Source of the DNA: Bacteroidales bacterium
GTDB lineage: Bacteria; Bacteroidota; Bacteroidia; Bacteroidales; CAIWKO01
DNA: 51,841 nt
NCBI GenBank assembly: GCA_018004645.1
Contig: JAGNBV010000010.1
Span: forward strand, 1-51,841
Direction of reading: 5' to 3'
In this document: piece after piece, positions 33,547 to 42,793 of the stretch
Position numbering within the stretch: position 1 is the first letter of the stretch
How the letters are laid out: every line of letters starts with the position of its first letter
The notes under the pieces: generated by a model
Told to the model about the DNA's origin: nothing
Database searches by the model: none
Seen by the model: the letters and a program-made list of their open reading frames with translations, nothing else
Position numbers and translations under genes: made by a program

Positions 33547-34887
33547 ATGGCACCAATAAAAATTAATATTAACAGGATTAGCAAATTCGTTGACGAAAGC
33601 AACCTGAAAACCCTTCAGCCGGAAGTTGACAAACACTACAAGTCATTGACAGAGAAGACTGGTGCTGGCAACGAATTTCTGGGCTGGCTCACCCTGCCTG
33701 ACGAAACTCTGAATTCATCATTGATACAAAGAATTAACGACGAAGCCCAACGTCTCAGAGCCTTGTCGGAAGTAGTGCTGGTAATAGGCATCGGCGGTTC
33801 GTATCTGGGAGCGCGGGCCATTATTGATGCGCTTAATACTCAATTCCAAAGCTATCGCAAGGGGAATCCTGAAATAATTTACGCAGGTCAAAACATCAGC
33901 GAAGACTATCTTTTCGACCTGATAGAGCTTTTAAACCAACGCGAGTACAGTATTATCATCATTTCAAAATCAGGAACCACCACCGAACCGGCCTTAGCGT
34001 TCCGCCTGCTGAAAAATCACCTGGAAAACAAATATGGTAAAGAAAATGCCAAAACCCGAATCGTGGCTATCACCGACAAAAGCAGAGGAGCTTTGAAAAA
34101 ATTGGCAGACAAGGAAGGTTATCCGCAGTTTGTTATCCCCGATGATGTGGGGGGAAGGTTTTCGGTCTTAACACCCGTCGGACTTTTACCCGTAGCTGTG
34201 GCGGGCTTTGACATATCCCAACTCGTATCGGGCGCCTCTTCCATGCAAAGGGAACTATATAAAACCTCCGCTCTGGACACCAACCCTGCCTGTCGGTATG
34301 CTGCCGTGCGCAATGCTCTGTACCGCAAAGGAATAAAGGTAGAAATGCTGGTAAATTTTCAACCATCCCTGTTTTATATTACCGAATGGTGGAAACAACT
34401 TTTTGGCGAAAGCGAAGGCAAAGATCATAAAGGAATATTCCCAGCCGGCGCCAATTTCAGCACCGACCTTCATTCCATGGGGCAATATATACAGGACGGG
34501 CTGCGCATACTCTGCGAAACGATGCTCCTTGTGGAAAAACCCGGCCGCAATCTGACTGTTCCTTTTGAAGAGGATGATGCCGACGGGTTAAACTACCTGG
34601 CAGGAAAACGCATACATGAAGTAAACAAAATGGCCGCGGCCGGAACAGCTATCGCCCATAATGACGGCGGCGTACCGGTAATGAGTATCAGCCTGACAGA
34701 ACTGAATGAATTTACCCTGGGTGAACTGATCTACTTCTTTGAGTTTGCCTGCGGTATCAGCGGTTATATGCTTGAGGTAAATCCATTCGACCAGCCGGGC
34801 GTGGAAGCCTATAAGAATAATATGTTTGCCTTATTAGGCAAGGCTGGCTATGAGAACAAACAAAAAGAGCTTTTGAAAAAATTGTAG
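33547..34887 (+). CDS. pgi: Glucose-6-phosphate isomerase
   Basis: Pgi interconverts glucose-6-phosphate and fructose-6-phosphate. The 446-aa protein is of the short bacterial class. Motifs are IGIGGSYLGARA (sugar phosphate loop), ISKSGTTTEPALAFR, DVGGRFSVLTPVGLLP and the HSMGQYIQDG segment, with the C-terminal FEFACGISGYMLEVNPFDQPGVEAYK split here as the typical signature 2. The ATG at 33547 follows a strong upstream terminator by 40 bases. It is followed by its own terminator. Confidence 0.96.
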   Translation: MAPIKININRISKFVDESNLKTLQPEVDKHYKSLTEKTGAGNEFLGWLTLPDETLNSSLIQRINDEAQRLRALSEVVLVIGIGGSYLGARAIIDALNTQFQSYRKGNPEIIYAGQNISEDYLFDLIELLNQREYSIIIISKSGTTTEPALAFRLLKNHLENKYGKENAKTRIVAITDKSRGALKKLADKEGYPQFVIPDDVGGRFSVLTPVGLLPVAVAGFDISQLVSGASSMQRELYKTSALDTNPACRYAAVRNALYRKGIKVEMLVNFQPSLFYITEWWKQLFGESEGKDHKGIFPAGANFSTDLHSMGQYIQDGLRILCETMLLVEKPGRNLTVPFEEDDADGLNYLAGKRIHEVNKMAAAGTAIAHNDGGVPVMSISLTELNEFTLGELIYFFEFACGISGYMLEVNPFDQPGVEAYKNNMFALLGKAGYENKQKELLKKL

Positions 34888-34901
34888 GAAATTGTTTTAT
34901 A

Positions 34902-34931
34902 AAAATGCCTTTCCCCGGATGACGGCATTTT
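34902..34931 (+). terminator. Terminator after pgi
   Basis: AAAATGCC (34902-34909) pairs with GGCATTTT (34924-34931), 15 bases past the pgi stop and followed by an A/T run. It can also serve the converging thioredoxin-like gene. Confidence 0.65.
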
Positions 34932-34978
34932 ATTAACAAACAAAATTCAGGTGCGAAGTCAATGAATTTGCACAATAG

Positions 34979-35494
34979 TTATTGTTTGAAAAACATCAGC
35001 ATATCGGCTTCAAGGGTACTTTGAGGCGTTTCAATAATGCGTCCGATTTCCTGATCGTTGCGGAAGAATATGAACGTGGGAACTTTTTCTATGTCAAAAT
35101 TACTTTTAATATCCATGCCGGGCGCCTCTTTTTGCCTGTCAACGCAAACTATTTCCAGTTTATCAAAGCTTACCCCGGACTGGTCGATGATTTTTAAAAA
35201 ACGCGGAATCTGTTCCTTGCTGTCGCCGCACCAGGTTCCTAAGACAATCACACAACGAATATCGCCAATCAAACTTTTTAATTGTGCCAGTGCCGTATCG
35301 TTCGGTTTGTACATGGGATATTCTATAGCATAGTCTTCTGTAAACGCACAACCAAGTAGTCCCTCCCGGCTACAGACACCAACCAGGATATCAGTCTGGC
35401 TTTTTTCGTCATAAACCCTATTACACACATCTTGTGCGAAAAGCTTAGCAAAAAAAGTCACTGAAATGAGTACCGATAAAAAAATTTTTTTCAT
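34979..35494 (-). CDS. Exported thioredoxin-fold protein with WCGDS in place of WCxxC
   Basis: The 171-aa protein has a signal peptide (IFLSVLISVTFFAKLFA, cleavage near QDV). The thioredoxin fold shows in CVIVLGTWCGDSKEQIPRF (W88-C89-G90-D91-S92), KLEIVCVDRQKE and the cis-proline segment VPTFIFFRNDQEIGRI. Only the first active-site cysteine remains, so it cannot form the usual CxxC disulfide and could act through a mixed disulfide or have no redox role. Other cysteines (C24, C41, C49) might pair with it. The gene stands alone after the yebC terminator. Confidence 0.85.
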   Translation of the reverse strand: MKKIFLSVLISVTFFAKLFAQDVCNRVYDEKSQTDILVGVCSREGLLGCAFTEDYAIEYPMYKPNDTALAQLKSLIGDIRCVIVLGTWCGDSKEQIPRFLKIIDQSGVSFDKLEIVCVDRQKEAPGMDIKSNFDIEKVPTFIFFRNDQEIGRIIETPQSTLEADMLMFFKQ

Positions 35495-35510
35495 AATGGG
35501 ATTTTAAATA

Positions 35511-35542
35511 AAAAAACCTCCGTAAAGTTACAGAGGTTTTTT
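35511..35542 (-). terminator. Terminator after yebC
   Basis: A perfect 10-bp stem, AAAAAACCTC with GAGGTTTTTT, starts 25 bases past the yebC stop (minus strand). Confidence 0.8.
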
Positions 35543-35566
35543 AAATAATGTATTGATTTGAATGAA

Positions 35567-36307
35567 TTATAGTTCGTCCATCAGTTCGTCGGTAAGTTCG
35601 AGGTTGTGAAACACATTTTGCACATCATCGTCGTCCTCAAAAACTTCCACCAGTTTCAGCACTTTCTGAGCTGATTCTTTGTCAAGGGCGGTGGTGGTTT
35701 TGGGAATACGTTGCAGTTCAGCGCTTTCCACTTCGATTTTCAGTTCTTCCATCTTTTTTATCATGGAGCCAAAATTTTCAAAATCGGTGGTCACAACTAT
35801 TGTATCATCCTCGTAATCAATGTCTTCCGCACCAGCATCTATCACCTCCATTTCAAATTCGTCGGTATTGATGTTGCCTTTTGGCAAGCGGAAAATCCCC
35901 TTGCGGTCGAAAATAAAACTCAGCGACCCGTTGGTCCCCAGGTTTCCGCCATGTTTGTTGAAATACGAGCGAATATTGGAAACCGTGCGCTGTACGTTGT
36001 CGGTGGCGCATTCAATAAAAATGGCTATGCCGTTGGGCGCATAACCTTCGTAAGTAACTTCAGCATAGGTAGATGCGTCTTTATCAGAGGCTTTGTTAAT
36101 AGCCCGCTGCACATTATCTTTAGGCATATTAGCGCCTTTTGCATTGGCAATAGCCAGACGGAGTTTGGGATTGCCGTCGGGATCGGGGCCGCCTTCTTTT
36201 ACGGCAATGTTGATTTCTTTAATAATTCTGGAAAAAATTTTCGATCTTTTTGAGTCGAGGGCTCCTTTTTTCCTTTTAATAGTTGACCACTTATTATGTC
36301 CTGACAT
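35567..36307 (-). CDS. yebC: YebC/PmpR family protein (translation or transcription regulator)
   Basis: The 246-aa protein begins MSGHNKWSTIKRKKGALDSK, typical of the family, with RIIKEINIAVKEGGPDPDGN and the NMPKDNVQRAI segment. The acidic C-terminus (EVFEDDDDVQNVFHNLEL) is also typical. YebC proteins were described as transcription factors and, more recently, as ribosome-associated factors easing proline-stalled translation. Its own -7 box and terminator make it a single-gene unit. Confidence 0.95.
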   Translation of the reverse strand: MSGHNKWSTIKRKKGALDSKRSKIFSRIIKEINIAVKEGGPDPDGNPKLRLAIANAKGANMPKDNVQRAINKASDKDASTYAEVTYEGYAPNGIAIFIECATDNVQRTVSNIRSYFNKHGGNLGTNGSLSFIFDRKGIFRLPKGNINTDEFEMEVIDAGAEDIDYEDDTIVVTTDFENFGSMIKKMEELKIEVESAELQRIPKTTTALDKESAQKVLKLVEVFEDDDDVQNVFHNLELTDELMDEL

Positions 36308-36344
36308 ATATTAATTTTTTGTTTTTTGTTTGAGTTTCAAAGTG

Positions 36345-36352
36345 CAAATTTA
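36345..36352 (-). promoter_or_regulatory. -7 box for yebC
   Basis: On the minus strand it reads TAAATTTG, an exact TAnnTTTG match 37 bases before the ATG. Confidence 0.5.
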
Positions 36353-36383
36353 CAAAATATTACTGTCTTAAAAAAATAAATAA

Positions 36384-38171
36384 CTATCCCAGCTTCAAAA
36401 CCGCCAGAAAAGCCGACTGCGGCACTTCGATATTGCCTATTTGCCTCATGCGTTTTTTCCCTTTTTTCTGTTTTTCGAGCAACTTTCGTTTACGGGTGAT
36501 ATCGCCGCCATAACATTTGGCGGTAACATCCTTGCGCACCGGCCTGATAGTTTCGCGGGCAATAATTTTGGCTCCAATGGCGGCTTGTATGGCCACTTCG
36601 TACTGCTGGCGCGGTATGAGATCCTGAAGTTTTTCACACATTTTCCGGCCAAAATCATAGGCATAATCACGATGAATGAGCGTGGACAGCGCATCCACCA
36701 TTTCGCCGTTGAGTAAAATATCAAGGCGGACCAAGGTTGCCGGCCTGTTGCCAATTATATGATAATCGAAAGAGGCATAGCCCCTCGAAATACTTTTCAG
36801 TTTATCGTAAAAGTCGAACACAATTTCACTCAGAGGCATTTCAAAAGTCAGCTCCACCCTGTCGCTGGTAAGGTAAACCTGGTTTTTCATGATACCGCGC
36901 TTTTCAATACACAAGGTCATCAGTTGTCCGGTATATTCCGATTTGGAGATGATTTGCGCTAATATGTATGGTTCCTCTATGTGTTCAATGGTGGTTACCG
37001 GCGGCAAACCCGAAGGGTTGTGAACATCAACCTCCTCCCCTTTGGTGGTAAAGACTTTAAAGGAAACGTTGGGCACCGTGGTGATGACATCCATGTCGAA
37101 CTCACGGAACAGACGTTCCTGGACAATTTCCATGTGCAACAGGCCCAGAAAGCCGCAGCGGAAGCCAAATCCCAGTGCAGCAGAAGATTCGGGTTCAAAA
37201 TGCAGGGAGGCATCGTTCAACTGGAGTTTTTCCAGCGAGGTGCGTAATTCTTCGTAATCATCTGCATCTACCGGATATACTCCGGCATACACCATGGGCT
37301 TCACATCCTGAAATCCGGAAACCGCCACATCACAAGGTCTTTCAACATGAGTAATGGTATCGCCAACTTTTACCTCTTTAGCTGTTTTTATTCCCGAGAT
37401 AATATAGCCTACCTCGCCGGCCCGCATCACCTCGCGCGGGAGAAAATCCATTTTGAGAATGCCTATTTCGTCGGCGTGATATTCGTGGTCGGTGGCAAAA
37501 AACTTCACAAAGTCGTTGTTCCTGAGTTCGCCGTTAAAAATCCTGAAATAGGCAATAATGCCGCGGTAGGAATTAAACACCGAATCAAATATCAGGGCTT
37601 GTAAAGGTTTTTCGGGGTCACCTTTCGGGCAGGGTATTCGTTTTACGATGGCCTCCAGGATTTCAGTTATTCCCTTGCCGGTTCTCGCGCTGGCTTCAAT
37701 GATTTCTTCGCGGCGACAGCCGATAAGGTCCACGATCTGGTCTTTAACTTCTTCGGGCATAGCACTTTCCATGTCCATTTTGTTCAGCACCGGGATAATC
37801 TCTAATTCATGATCCAGCGCCTGATAAAGATTTGAGATGGTTTGTGCCTGTATCCCCTGTGTGGCATCTACCACCAGCAGGGCGCCTTCGCAGGCAGCTA
37901 TCGAACGGGAAACTTCATAGGAAAAGTCCACATGCCCGGGTGTATCAATCAGGTTCATAAAATACTGCTGTCCTTCAAATTCATAGGTCATTTGAATGGC
38001 ATGACTTTTTATCGTGATACCCCTTTCGCGTTCCAGGTCCATATTGTCGAGTACCTGATTTTGAAAATCACGGGCCGAGACAGTGCCTGTGATTTCGAGC
38101 ATCCGGTCGGCCAGTGTGCTCTTGCCATGGTCGATATGGGCAATGATACAAAAGTTTCTAAGGTTTTTCAT
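36384..38171 (-). CDS. lepA: Elongation factor 4 (LepA)
   Basis: LepA is a ribosome-bound GTPase that acts in translation fidelity and ribosome assembly. From the ATG at 38169-38171 ([20 protein letters not shown]) it has 595 aa, the family size. GTPase motifs: AHIDHGKST (G1), ERGITIKS (G2), DTPGHVDF (G3), NKMD (G4) and EASART (G5). Domain II, the EF-G-like III and V domains and the LepA C-terminal domain ([36 protein letters not shown]) follow. The longer reading to 38252 would overlap the divergent acyltransferase gene and adds a foreign stretch. Confidence 0.96.
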   Translation of the reverse strand: MKNLRNFCIIAHIDHGKSTLADRMLEITGTVSARDFQNQVLDNMDLERERGITIKSHAIQMTYEFEGQQYFMNLIDTPGHVDFSYEVSRSIAACEGALLVVDATQGIQAQTISNLYQALDHELEIIPVLNKMDMESAMPEEVKDQIVDLIGCRREEIIEASARTGKGITEILEAIVKRIPCPKGDPEKPLQALIFDSVFNSYRGIIAYFRIFNGELRNNDFVKFFATDHEYHADEIGILKMDFLPREVMRAGEVGYIISGIKTAKEVKVGDTITHVERPCDVAVSGFQDVKPMVYAGVYPVDADDYEELRTSLEKLQLNDASLHFEPESSAALGFGFRCGFLGLLHMEIVQERLFREFDMDVITTVPNVSFKVFTTKGEEVDVHNPSGLPPVTTIEHIEEPYILAQIISKSEYTGQLMTLCIEKRGIMKNQVYLTSDRVELTFEMPLSEIVFDFYDKLKSISRGYASFDYHIIGNRPATLVRLDILLNGEMVDALSTLIHRDYAYDFGRKMCEKLQDLIPRQQYEVAIQAAIGAKIIARETIRPVRKDVTAKCYGGDITRKRKLLEKQKKGKKRMRQIGNIEVPQSAFLAVLKLG

Positions 38172-38243
38172 CGGCACAAAATTACTACTTTTTTGCTTTT
38201 TTATTATTATTTTTGCAGCCCCTAATTTTTGTGCGGCAAGAAC

Positions 38244-38792
38244 ATGAAACATTTATCACGCCTGGTATTAAAACTTTTCGGCTGGCGACCGGTATATCAA
38301 CTGCCTGAAGGCATTAGCAACTGCATCTTGCTGGTGGCGCCCCATACCAGTTTCTGGGATTTTCCCATTGGACGGTTTTCGGCATCGGCCTTTAAACTTC
38401 ATGTAAGATTCCTGATTAAAAAAGAATACTTCCGGTTCCCGTTAAAACACTTTCTGATGTGGATAGGCGGAATTCCCGTTGATCGTGAACACGGGAGCAA
38501 CGTAGCCAAACATATAGTTGATGTTTTTAAAAGCGCCAAAAATCTTTGCCTGGTCATCACGCCCGAAGGAACGCGCAAATACACCGAACGCTGGAAAAAG
38601 GGCTATTATTTTATTGCCACAGCCGCCCAGGTTCCCATTGTGCTGTGCTATGTGGACTACAAGGAAAAAGTGTGCTGTGTGTCCGATGTGGTCATTTATC
38701 CGAGCGGCAACTATGAAGAAGATTTTAAAATCATCGAAAAGTTTTACAAAGGCAGAGTAGCCAAATACCCCGAAAAATTCAATCTCTCATAA
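38244..38792 (+). CDS. PlsC-like 1-acylglycerol-3-phosphate acyltransferase family protein
   Basis: The protein is 182 aa from the ATG at 38244 ([14 protein letters not shown]). It has the acyltransferase HX4D motif in APHTSFWDF, the [20 protein letters not shown] block, GGIPVDRE and the PEGTR motif in [16 protein letters not shown]. No multi-helix membrane part is present, so it may act at the membrane surface. The upstream GTG start would add MCGKN and was not chosen. The small size (many PlsC have about 240 aa) is typical of a Bacteroidota subgroup. Its exact acceptor is unknown. Confidence 0.88.
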   Translation: MKHLSRLVLKLFGWRPVYQLPEGISNCILLVAPHTSFWDFPIGRFSASAFKLHVRFLIKKEYFRFPLKHFLMWIGGIPVDREHGSNVAKHIVDVFKSAKNLCLVITPEGTRKYTERWKKGYYFIATAAQVPIVLCYVDYKEKVCCVSDVVIYPSGNYEEDFKIIEKFYKGRVAKYPEKFNLS

Positions 38793-39018
38793 TGTAATTA
38801 ATTGGCACACCTACCCTTTTGGAAATTCACGATTGAGTCCGCAATAAAAAGTACAATTAATTAATTTTCAACGACTTTTTGCTTTGACACAAAAGGGAAT
38901 TCATTGAAGATCAACAAACCATCATGGCCGGGCTAAGGTTGATTTTTACAAAATTTATTTCGGAGTGGAATCACGACTCCTTGCAAAACCTTTTTGGCAA
39001 TGTAACGGCACCACAGCC

Positions 39019-39372
39019 TTACTTTGTCGGCACCTGTTTTATGGCAACATTACTCAACTCAGCCGGAATCCCCACCTCGCACCCCTTGGGGTTGGGCATT
39101 TTCAAAAGCCGGTAGTCAAATTTCAACACCAGGCCGTCCTTATCGAATTGCGCAGCCAATGGTTTATAAGGAATCAGCACCAATGATTCTCCTGGTTTAT
39201 CAACAATTATTACGGTTAAACAGCCGGTGGCCCTGTATTGGTGCGAGACCCTCCCGGTTGACAGGACAGAAGAAGGGGAGTTGGCCTGACCTCCTGACTG
39301 CGGCTCTCTGACGCTCTGACAAGCTATTAAAGGCAGAAAAACAAAAAACAACAGGACTTTACAACTATTCAT
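39019..39372 (-). CDS. Small lipoprotein, unknown function
   Basis: The 117-aa product has a lipoprotein signal (VLLFFVFLPLIAC, Cys18). No family was recognised. The mature part is polar with a Ser/Gly/Gln linker, then ATGCLTVIIVDKPGESLVLI and LVLKFDYRLLKMPNPKGCEV, a probable small beta fold with two further cysteines. It lies 43 bases from the mutY stop, on the same strand downstream of it. A shadow frame on the plus strand overlaps but shows no family features. Confidence 0.65.
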   Translation of the reverse strand: MNSCKVLLFFVFLPLIACQSVREPQSGGQANSPSSVLSTGRVSHQYRATGCLTVIIVDKPGESLVLIPYKPLAAQFDKDGLVLKFDYRLLKMPNPKGCEVGIPAELSNVAIKQVPTK

Positions 39373-39415
39373 TTTGAAAAACTTATATGTAGTTCTCAGT
39401 AAAAGTAGTGCTTTT

Positions 39416-40483
39416 CTATACGTTCGCGAAAATATGTTCCTCCAGGTATCTTTCTATAAGCCGCGAAGTGGGATATTTTCTCAGATTTTTGGCTGACACT
39501 TTATTTATTTTTTCACAATGTAAACCGCTGAACACTTGTAATTGTACAAATACAGCACAGATGGTCTGATGACTTAGTTTGTGTGAATAAACATCAGAAA
39601 CAGCCAGCACCTCATAACTGCCATCTTTCATAATATCTTTAAATTCCACCGATGTTGCAAGACGATCCCATGATAACTTTTTCGCAGTTTCGATGAGCGG
39701 AAACTGGAACAAGTGTCTCCAGATATCCTGTGTTTCGCGCTTTTGCAGAAAAGTATATTTTTGGCCGCGTACTGTTTGCCATGGCACCAGGTAATAAAAG
39801 TATCTGGTTTTTACGATTGTCCTTTTTGATTTTTCAGGCAATCCGGCAACCTTATCCTGTTTAAAGGCTTTGCATCCGGTTTTCAGCACGCACTTTTCGC
39901 ATTCGGGATTTTTAATTTTGCAATGCAAGGCCCCAAATTCCATGATGGCCTGGTTGAAATCCGCAGGCCTGTTTTTGTCGAACACCTTCTGCAGTTTGTT
40001 TTCCAGCTCATTATTGGCAGTTGCAGAAGTAATATCGCCGGTCAGGCAAAAATAACGCGACAATACCCGTTTCACATTGCCATCCATCACGGGATAGGGC
40101 ATATTGTATGCAAATGACAAAACTGCTGCCGCGGTATATTTTCCTATTCCTCTGATTTTTATCATCTTATCATAAAATGGGGGAAATTCGCCGCCGTAAT
40201 TAGACACAATTTCTTTTGCGGCCTTCAACATATTGCGTGCCCGTGTATAATAACCCAGCCCTTGCCACAATTTCAGCAAATCCTCCTCCCTGGCATTTGC
40301 CAGACTGAAAATGTCGGGATATTTGGCAATTATCCGTTCATAATATGCCTGGCCCTGTTCAACACGCGTTTGTTGAAGTATAACCTCCGACACCCATATC
40401 TTATAAGCATCAGTGGTATTACGCCAGGGCAAATCTCTTTTATGCTGATGATACCAGCTTATCAAATTATCCGAAAATTTCAC
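39416..40483 (-). CDS. mutY: A/G-specific adenine glycosylase
   Basis: MutY removes adenine paired with 8-oxoguanine. The 355-aa protein has WYHQHKRDLPWRNTTDAYKI at the start, the helix-hairpin-helix GIGKYTAAAV, the catalytic aspartate region YPVMDGNVKRV, and the iron-sulfur loop CKIKNPECEKCVLKTGC (C-x6-C-x2-C-x5-C). The C-terminal NUDIX-like domain (about 235-350), which senses 8-oxoG, shows GQKYTFLQKRETQDIWRHL. The start appears to be GTG (40481-40483). It is divergent from the HU gene. Confidence 0.95.
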   Translation of the reverse strand: MKFSDNLISWYHQHKRDLPWRNTTDAYKIWVSEVILQQTRVEQGQAYYERIIAKYPDIFSLANAREEDLLKLWQGLGYYTRARNMLKAAKEIVSNYGGEFPPFYDKMIKIRGIGKYTAAAVLSFAYNMPYPVMDGNVKRVLSRYFCLTGDITSATANNELENKLQKVFDKNRPADFNQAIMEFGALHCKIKNPECEKCVLKTGCKAFKQDKVAGLPEKSKRTIVKTRYFYYLVPWQTVRGQKYTFLQKRETQDIWRHLFQFPLIETAKKLSWDRLATSVEFKDIMKDGSYEVLAVSDVYSHKLSHQTICAVFVQLQVFSGLHCEKINKVSAKNLRKYPTSRLIERYLEEHIFANV

Positions 40484-40544
40484 AACCCGTTAATTATTAA
40501 TGCAAAATAAGTCATTTTCCCAAAAATAATGTTGAGAAAAAAAA

Positions 40545-40573
40545 TTGGTTTTGAAAAAATAAGATTATATTTG
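40545..40573 (+). promoter_or_regulatory. Promoter of the HU/bS22-like genes
   Basis: TATATTTG at 40566-40573 matches TAnnTTTG, and TTGG at 40545-40548 stands 17 bases upstream near the -33 consensus. The leader to the HU ATG is about 66 nt. Confidence 0.6.
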
Positions 40574-40645
40574 CACCCCGATTTAAAAATAGAGGACAAC
40601 TAATTAAAACCTTATTATTTAACTTATAAAAAAATTCTTTTCATC

Positions 40646-40930
40646 ATGACAAAAGCAGAAATCGTAGCAGAAATTGCTAACAAAACAGGAATCGAAAAAC
40701 TAACCGTTCAAACTTCCGTTGAAGCCTTCATGGACGCTGTAAAAGCAGCTATGCAAAAAGGTGAAAACGTTTATCTCAGAGGCTTTGGCAGTTTTATTGT
40801 AAAAAAACGCGCACAAAAAACCGGAAGAAATATTTCAAAAAATACCACCATCGTTATCCCGGCTCATAATATCCCCGCTTTCAAACCGGCAAAGGTCTTT
40901 ACCAACGAAGTAAAAAAGAGTGTTAAATAA
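40646..40930 (+). CDS. HU family DNA-binding protein
   Basis: The 94-aa histone-like protein bends and coats DNA as a dimer. It has MTKAEIVAEIANKTGIEK, the FMDAVKAAM helix, VYLRGFGSFIVKKRAQKTGR (the start of the DNA-binding arm) and PAFKPAKVFTNEVK. The intercalating proline region is in TIVIPAHNIPAF. It is separated by 20 bases from the small basic ribosomal protein gene and is probably co-transcribed with it. Confidence 0.95.
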   Translation: MTKAEIVAEIANKTGIEKLTVQTSVEAFMDAVKAAMQKGENVYLRGFGSFIVKKRAQKTGRNISKNTTIVIPAHNIPAFKPAKVFTNEVKKSVK

Positions 40931-40950
40931 TATTACTAAATTTTAAAAAT

Positions 40951-41040
40951 ATGCCAAGCGGTAAAAAAAGAAAAAGACACAAAATGTCAACCCACAAGCG
41001 CAAAAAACGCTTGAGAAAGAACAGACATAAGAAGAAATAA
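40951..41040 (+). CDS. 29-aa AURKAIP1/COX24-type (bS22/mS38-like) ribosomal protein
   Basis: The product is MPSGKKRKRHKMSTHKRKKR followed by LRKNRHKKK, 29 residues with almost only basic side chains. The (K/T)HKRKKRLRKNRHK core is the AURKAIP1/COX24 motif, also present in actinobacterial bS22 and mitochondrial mS38, which sit near the decoding centre of the small subunit. The same small gene follows HU and precedes RNase E/G in other Bacteroidota as far as I recall. It has no Shine-Dalgarno sequence, like many genes of the phylum. Confidence 0.85.
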   Translation: MPSGKKRKRHKMSTHKRKKRLRKNRHKKK

Positions 41041-41050
41041 CTATTTCGTA

Positions 41051-41098
41051 AAACACACTGCCTTAAACAGATATGATTTAGGGCAGGTGTTTTTTTTG
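41051..41098 (+). terminator. Terminator before the RNase E/G gene
   Basis: An imperfect stem (AACAC-A-CTGCC-TTAAA with TTTAGGGCAGGTGTT) with one bulge is followed by eight T. It ends the HU/bS22-like transcript, so the RNase gene needs read-through or its own promoter. Confidence 0.7.
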
Positions 41099-41155
41099 TT
41101 TCTTCCGCATACCACTACAAATTTCCACAACACACTTTTAAAGCATTAAAACTTA

Positions 41156-42712
41156 TTGTCTTTGAACAGGGAACTTATCATCGATTCGGGTCCTTCCGAA
41201 GTATTGATTGCATTACTTGAAAACAAAAAACTTGTTGAACTTCACAGAGAAAAAAACAGCAACACTTTTTCTGTGGGCGACATTTATCTTGGCAAGGTTA
41301 AAAGGATAGTACAGGGACTGAATGCTGCTTTTATTGACATTGGTTACGAAAAAGATGCTTTTCTTCATTACCTCGATCTGGGTCCGCAGATACATTCCCT
41401 GATGAAATACACCAAAGGTGCCGTGCAGGGAAAAGCATTGCCTCTGACCAGCAATGAAATTACGTTTGATAAAAATATTGAAAAATCCGGAAAAATTTCG
41501 CAGATCATTGCCGTGAATCAGGAAATTCCGGTACAGATTGCCAAAGAACCCATCTCAAACAAAGGTCCCCGCATCACTTCCGAGTTGGCTATTGCCGGGA
41601 GATACCTGGTACTGGTTCCATTTTCCGACCGCATTTCCATCTCGCAGAAAATAAAAAGCAGCGAAGACCGCAACCGTCTCAAACGACTGGTAACCAGCAT
41701 AAAACCAAAAAATTTCGGAATCATTATCCGCACGGTAGCCGAAAACAAAAAAGTTGCCGAACTGATAGCCGACCTGGAAGACCTGATGCAGAAATGGGAA
41801 TCGCTGGTAGCACGTTTGGGCAATGCCAAGGCTCCAAAAAAGATTTTGAGCGAAATAGACCGGAGTTCGGTAATCTTGCGCGACATCCTGAACGAGACTT
41901 TCAACAGCATACATGTTAATGATGCGGCAATCTTCGACGAACTCCGCAACTACATCAAAACCATTGCCCCCGAAAAGGCAGACATCGTAAAATATTACAA
42001 GGGCAAAGACCCCATTTTTGAACATTTCGGCATCGACAAACAGATACGTAACGCTTTCGGCAAAAAAGTGTACCTGAAAAACGGCGCCTACCTCATCATT
42101 GAGCACACCGAGGCCATGCATGTGATTGACGTAAACAGCGGCCATCGCAGCAATACCGACAACAACCAGGAAGCCAACGCCATGGAAGTCAATATGGATG
42201 CAGCGGGAGAAATTGCCCGTCAGCTTAGGCTGCGCGATATGGGCGGTATCATTTCCATTGATTTTATCGACCTGCATGTTCCCACCAACCGCAGAATGCT
42301 CTTTGAAAAAATGCGCCTCGAAATGGATGCCGACCACGCCAAACATACGGTACTGCCGCCCAGCAAATTCGGGGTGGTACAGATTACCCGGCAACGCGTA
42401 AGGCCTGAAACCAACGTAAAAATACTTGAGCAATGTCCGTTCTGTGAAGGATCAGGCGAAATCAGGGCCAGCATTTCCCTCATCGACGATATCGAAAACC
42501 GTATCCAATATCTTTTGAAAGAACAAAACGAAAGAAAAATAAAACTTCTGGTTCATCCCTATCTTTACGCCTACCTCACCAAGGGACTCTATTCACGGCA
42601 CCTGCAATGGTTTTTCAAGTACAAACAATGGATAAAACTTGGCTATTCCAACAATTTCCATTTTCTTGAATACCATTTCTTTAACAGCGCTGGTGAAGAA
42701 ATAAAACTCTGA
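41156..42712 (+). CDS. rng: Ribonuclease E/G family protein
   Basis: The protein of about 518 aa cleaves single-stranded RNA in mRNA decay and rRNA maturation. An S1 domain (VGDIYLGKVKRIVQGLNAAF, FLHYLDLGPQ) carries an inserted stretch around residues 75-125. The catalytic Mg-binding aspartates are in HVIDVNSG and GIISIDFIDL, followed by the zinc-link CPFCEGSG. Length and the lack of a degradosome tail make it the RNase G type. There is no ATG: an in-frame stop lies at 41147-41149. The start must be TTG at 41156 or, more like relatives (MNRELII), TTG at 41162. Confidence 0.93.
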   Translation: MSLNRELIIDSGPSEVLIALLENKKLVELHREKNSNTFSVGDIYLGKVKRIVQGLNAAFIDIGYEKDAFLHYLDLGPQIHSLMKYTKGAVQGKALPLTSNEITFDKNIEKSGKISQIIAVNQEIPVQIAKEPISNKGPRITSELAIAGRYLVLVPFSDRISISQKIKSSEDRNRLKRLVTSIKPKNFGIIIRTVAENKKVAELIADLEDLMQKWESLVARLGNAKAPKKILSEIDRSSVILRDILNETFNSIHVNDAAIFDELRNYIKTIAPEKADIVKYYKGKDPIFEHFGIDKQIRNAFGKKVYLKNGAYLIIEHTEAMHVIDVNSGHRSNTDNNQEANAMEVNMDAAGEIARQLRLRDMGGIISIDFIDLHVPTNRRMLFEKMRLEMDADHAKHTVLPPSKFGVVQITRQRVRPETNVKILEQCPFCEGSGEIRASISLIDDIENRIQYLLKEQNERKIKLLVHPYLYAYLTKGLYSRHLQWFFKYKQWIKLGYSNNFHFLEYHFFNSAGEEIKL

Positions 42713-42739
42713 TTATTACGATTATTTTCTTTTTTTTCA

Positions 42740-42747
42740 TACTTTTG
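42740..42747 (+). promoter_or_regulatory. -7 box for the lipoprotein peptidase gene
   Basis: TACTTTTG matches TAnnTTTG exactly and lies 46 bases before the ATG at 42794. Confidence 0.45.
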
Positions 42748-42793
42748 GTTTTCAAAAGCCTGCGTTTATTTTTAACCTAAACCTGAAAGTAAT

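Noticed and set aside
38177..38184. A TAATTTTG box on the minus strand just upstream of lepA
   Set aside because: It ends five bases before the chosen ATG and would require leaderless initiation; with no -33 element it may be chance in AT-rich DNA.
38924..39115. A 63-codon plus-strand frame downstream of the acyltransferase
   Set aside because: It overlaps the lipoprotein gene on the other strand, which has a proper signal peptide and lipobox.
41555..42433. A 292-codon open frame on the minus strand
   Set aside because: It is antisense to the RNase E/G gene, which has all catalytic motifs.
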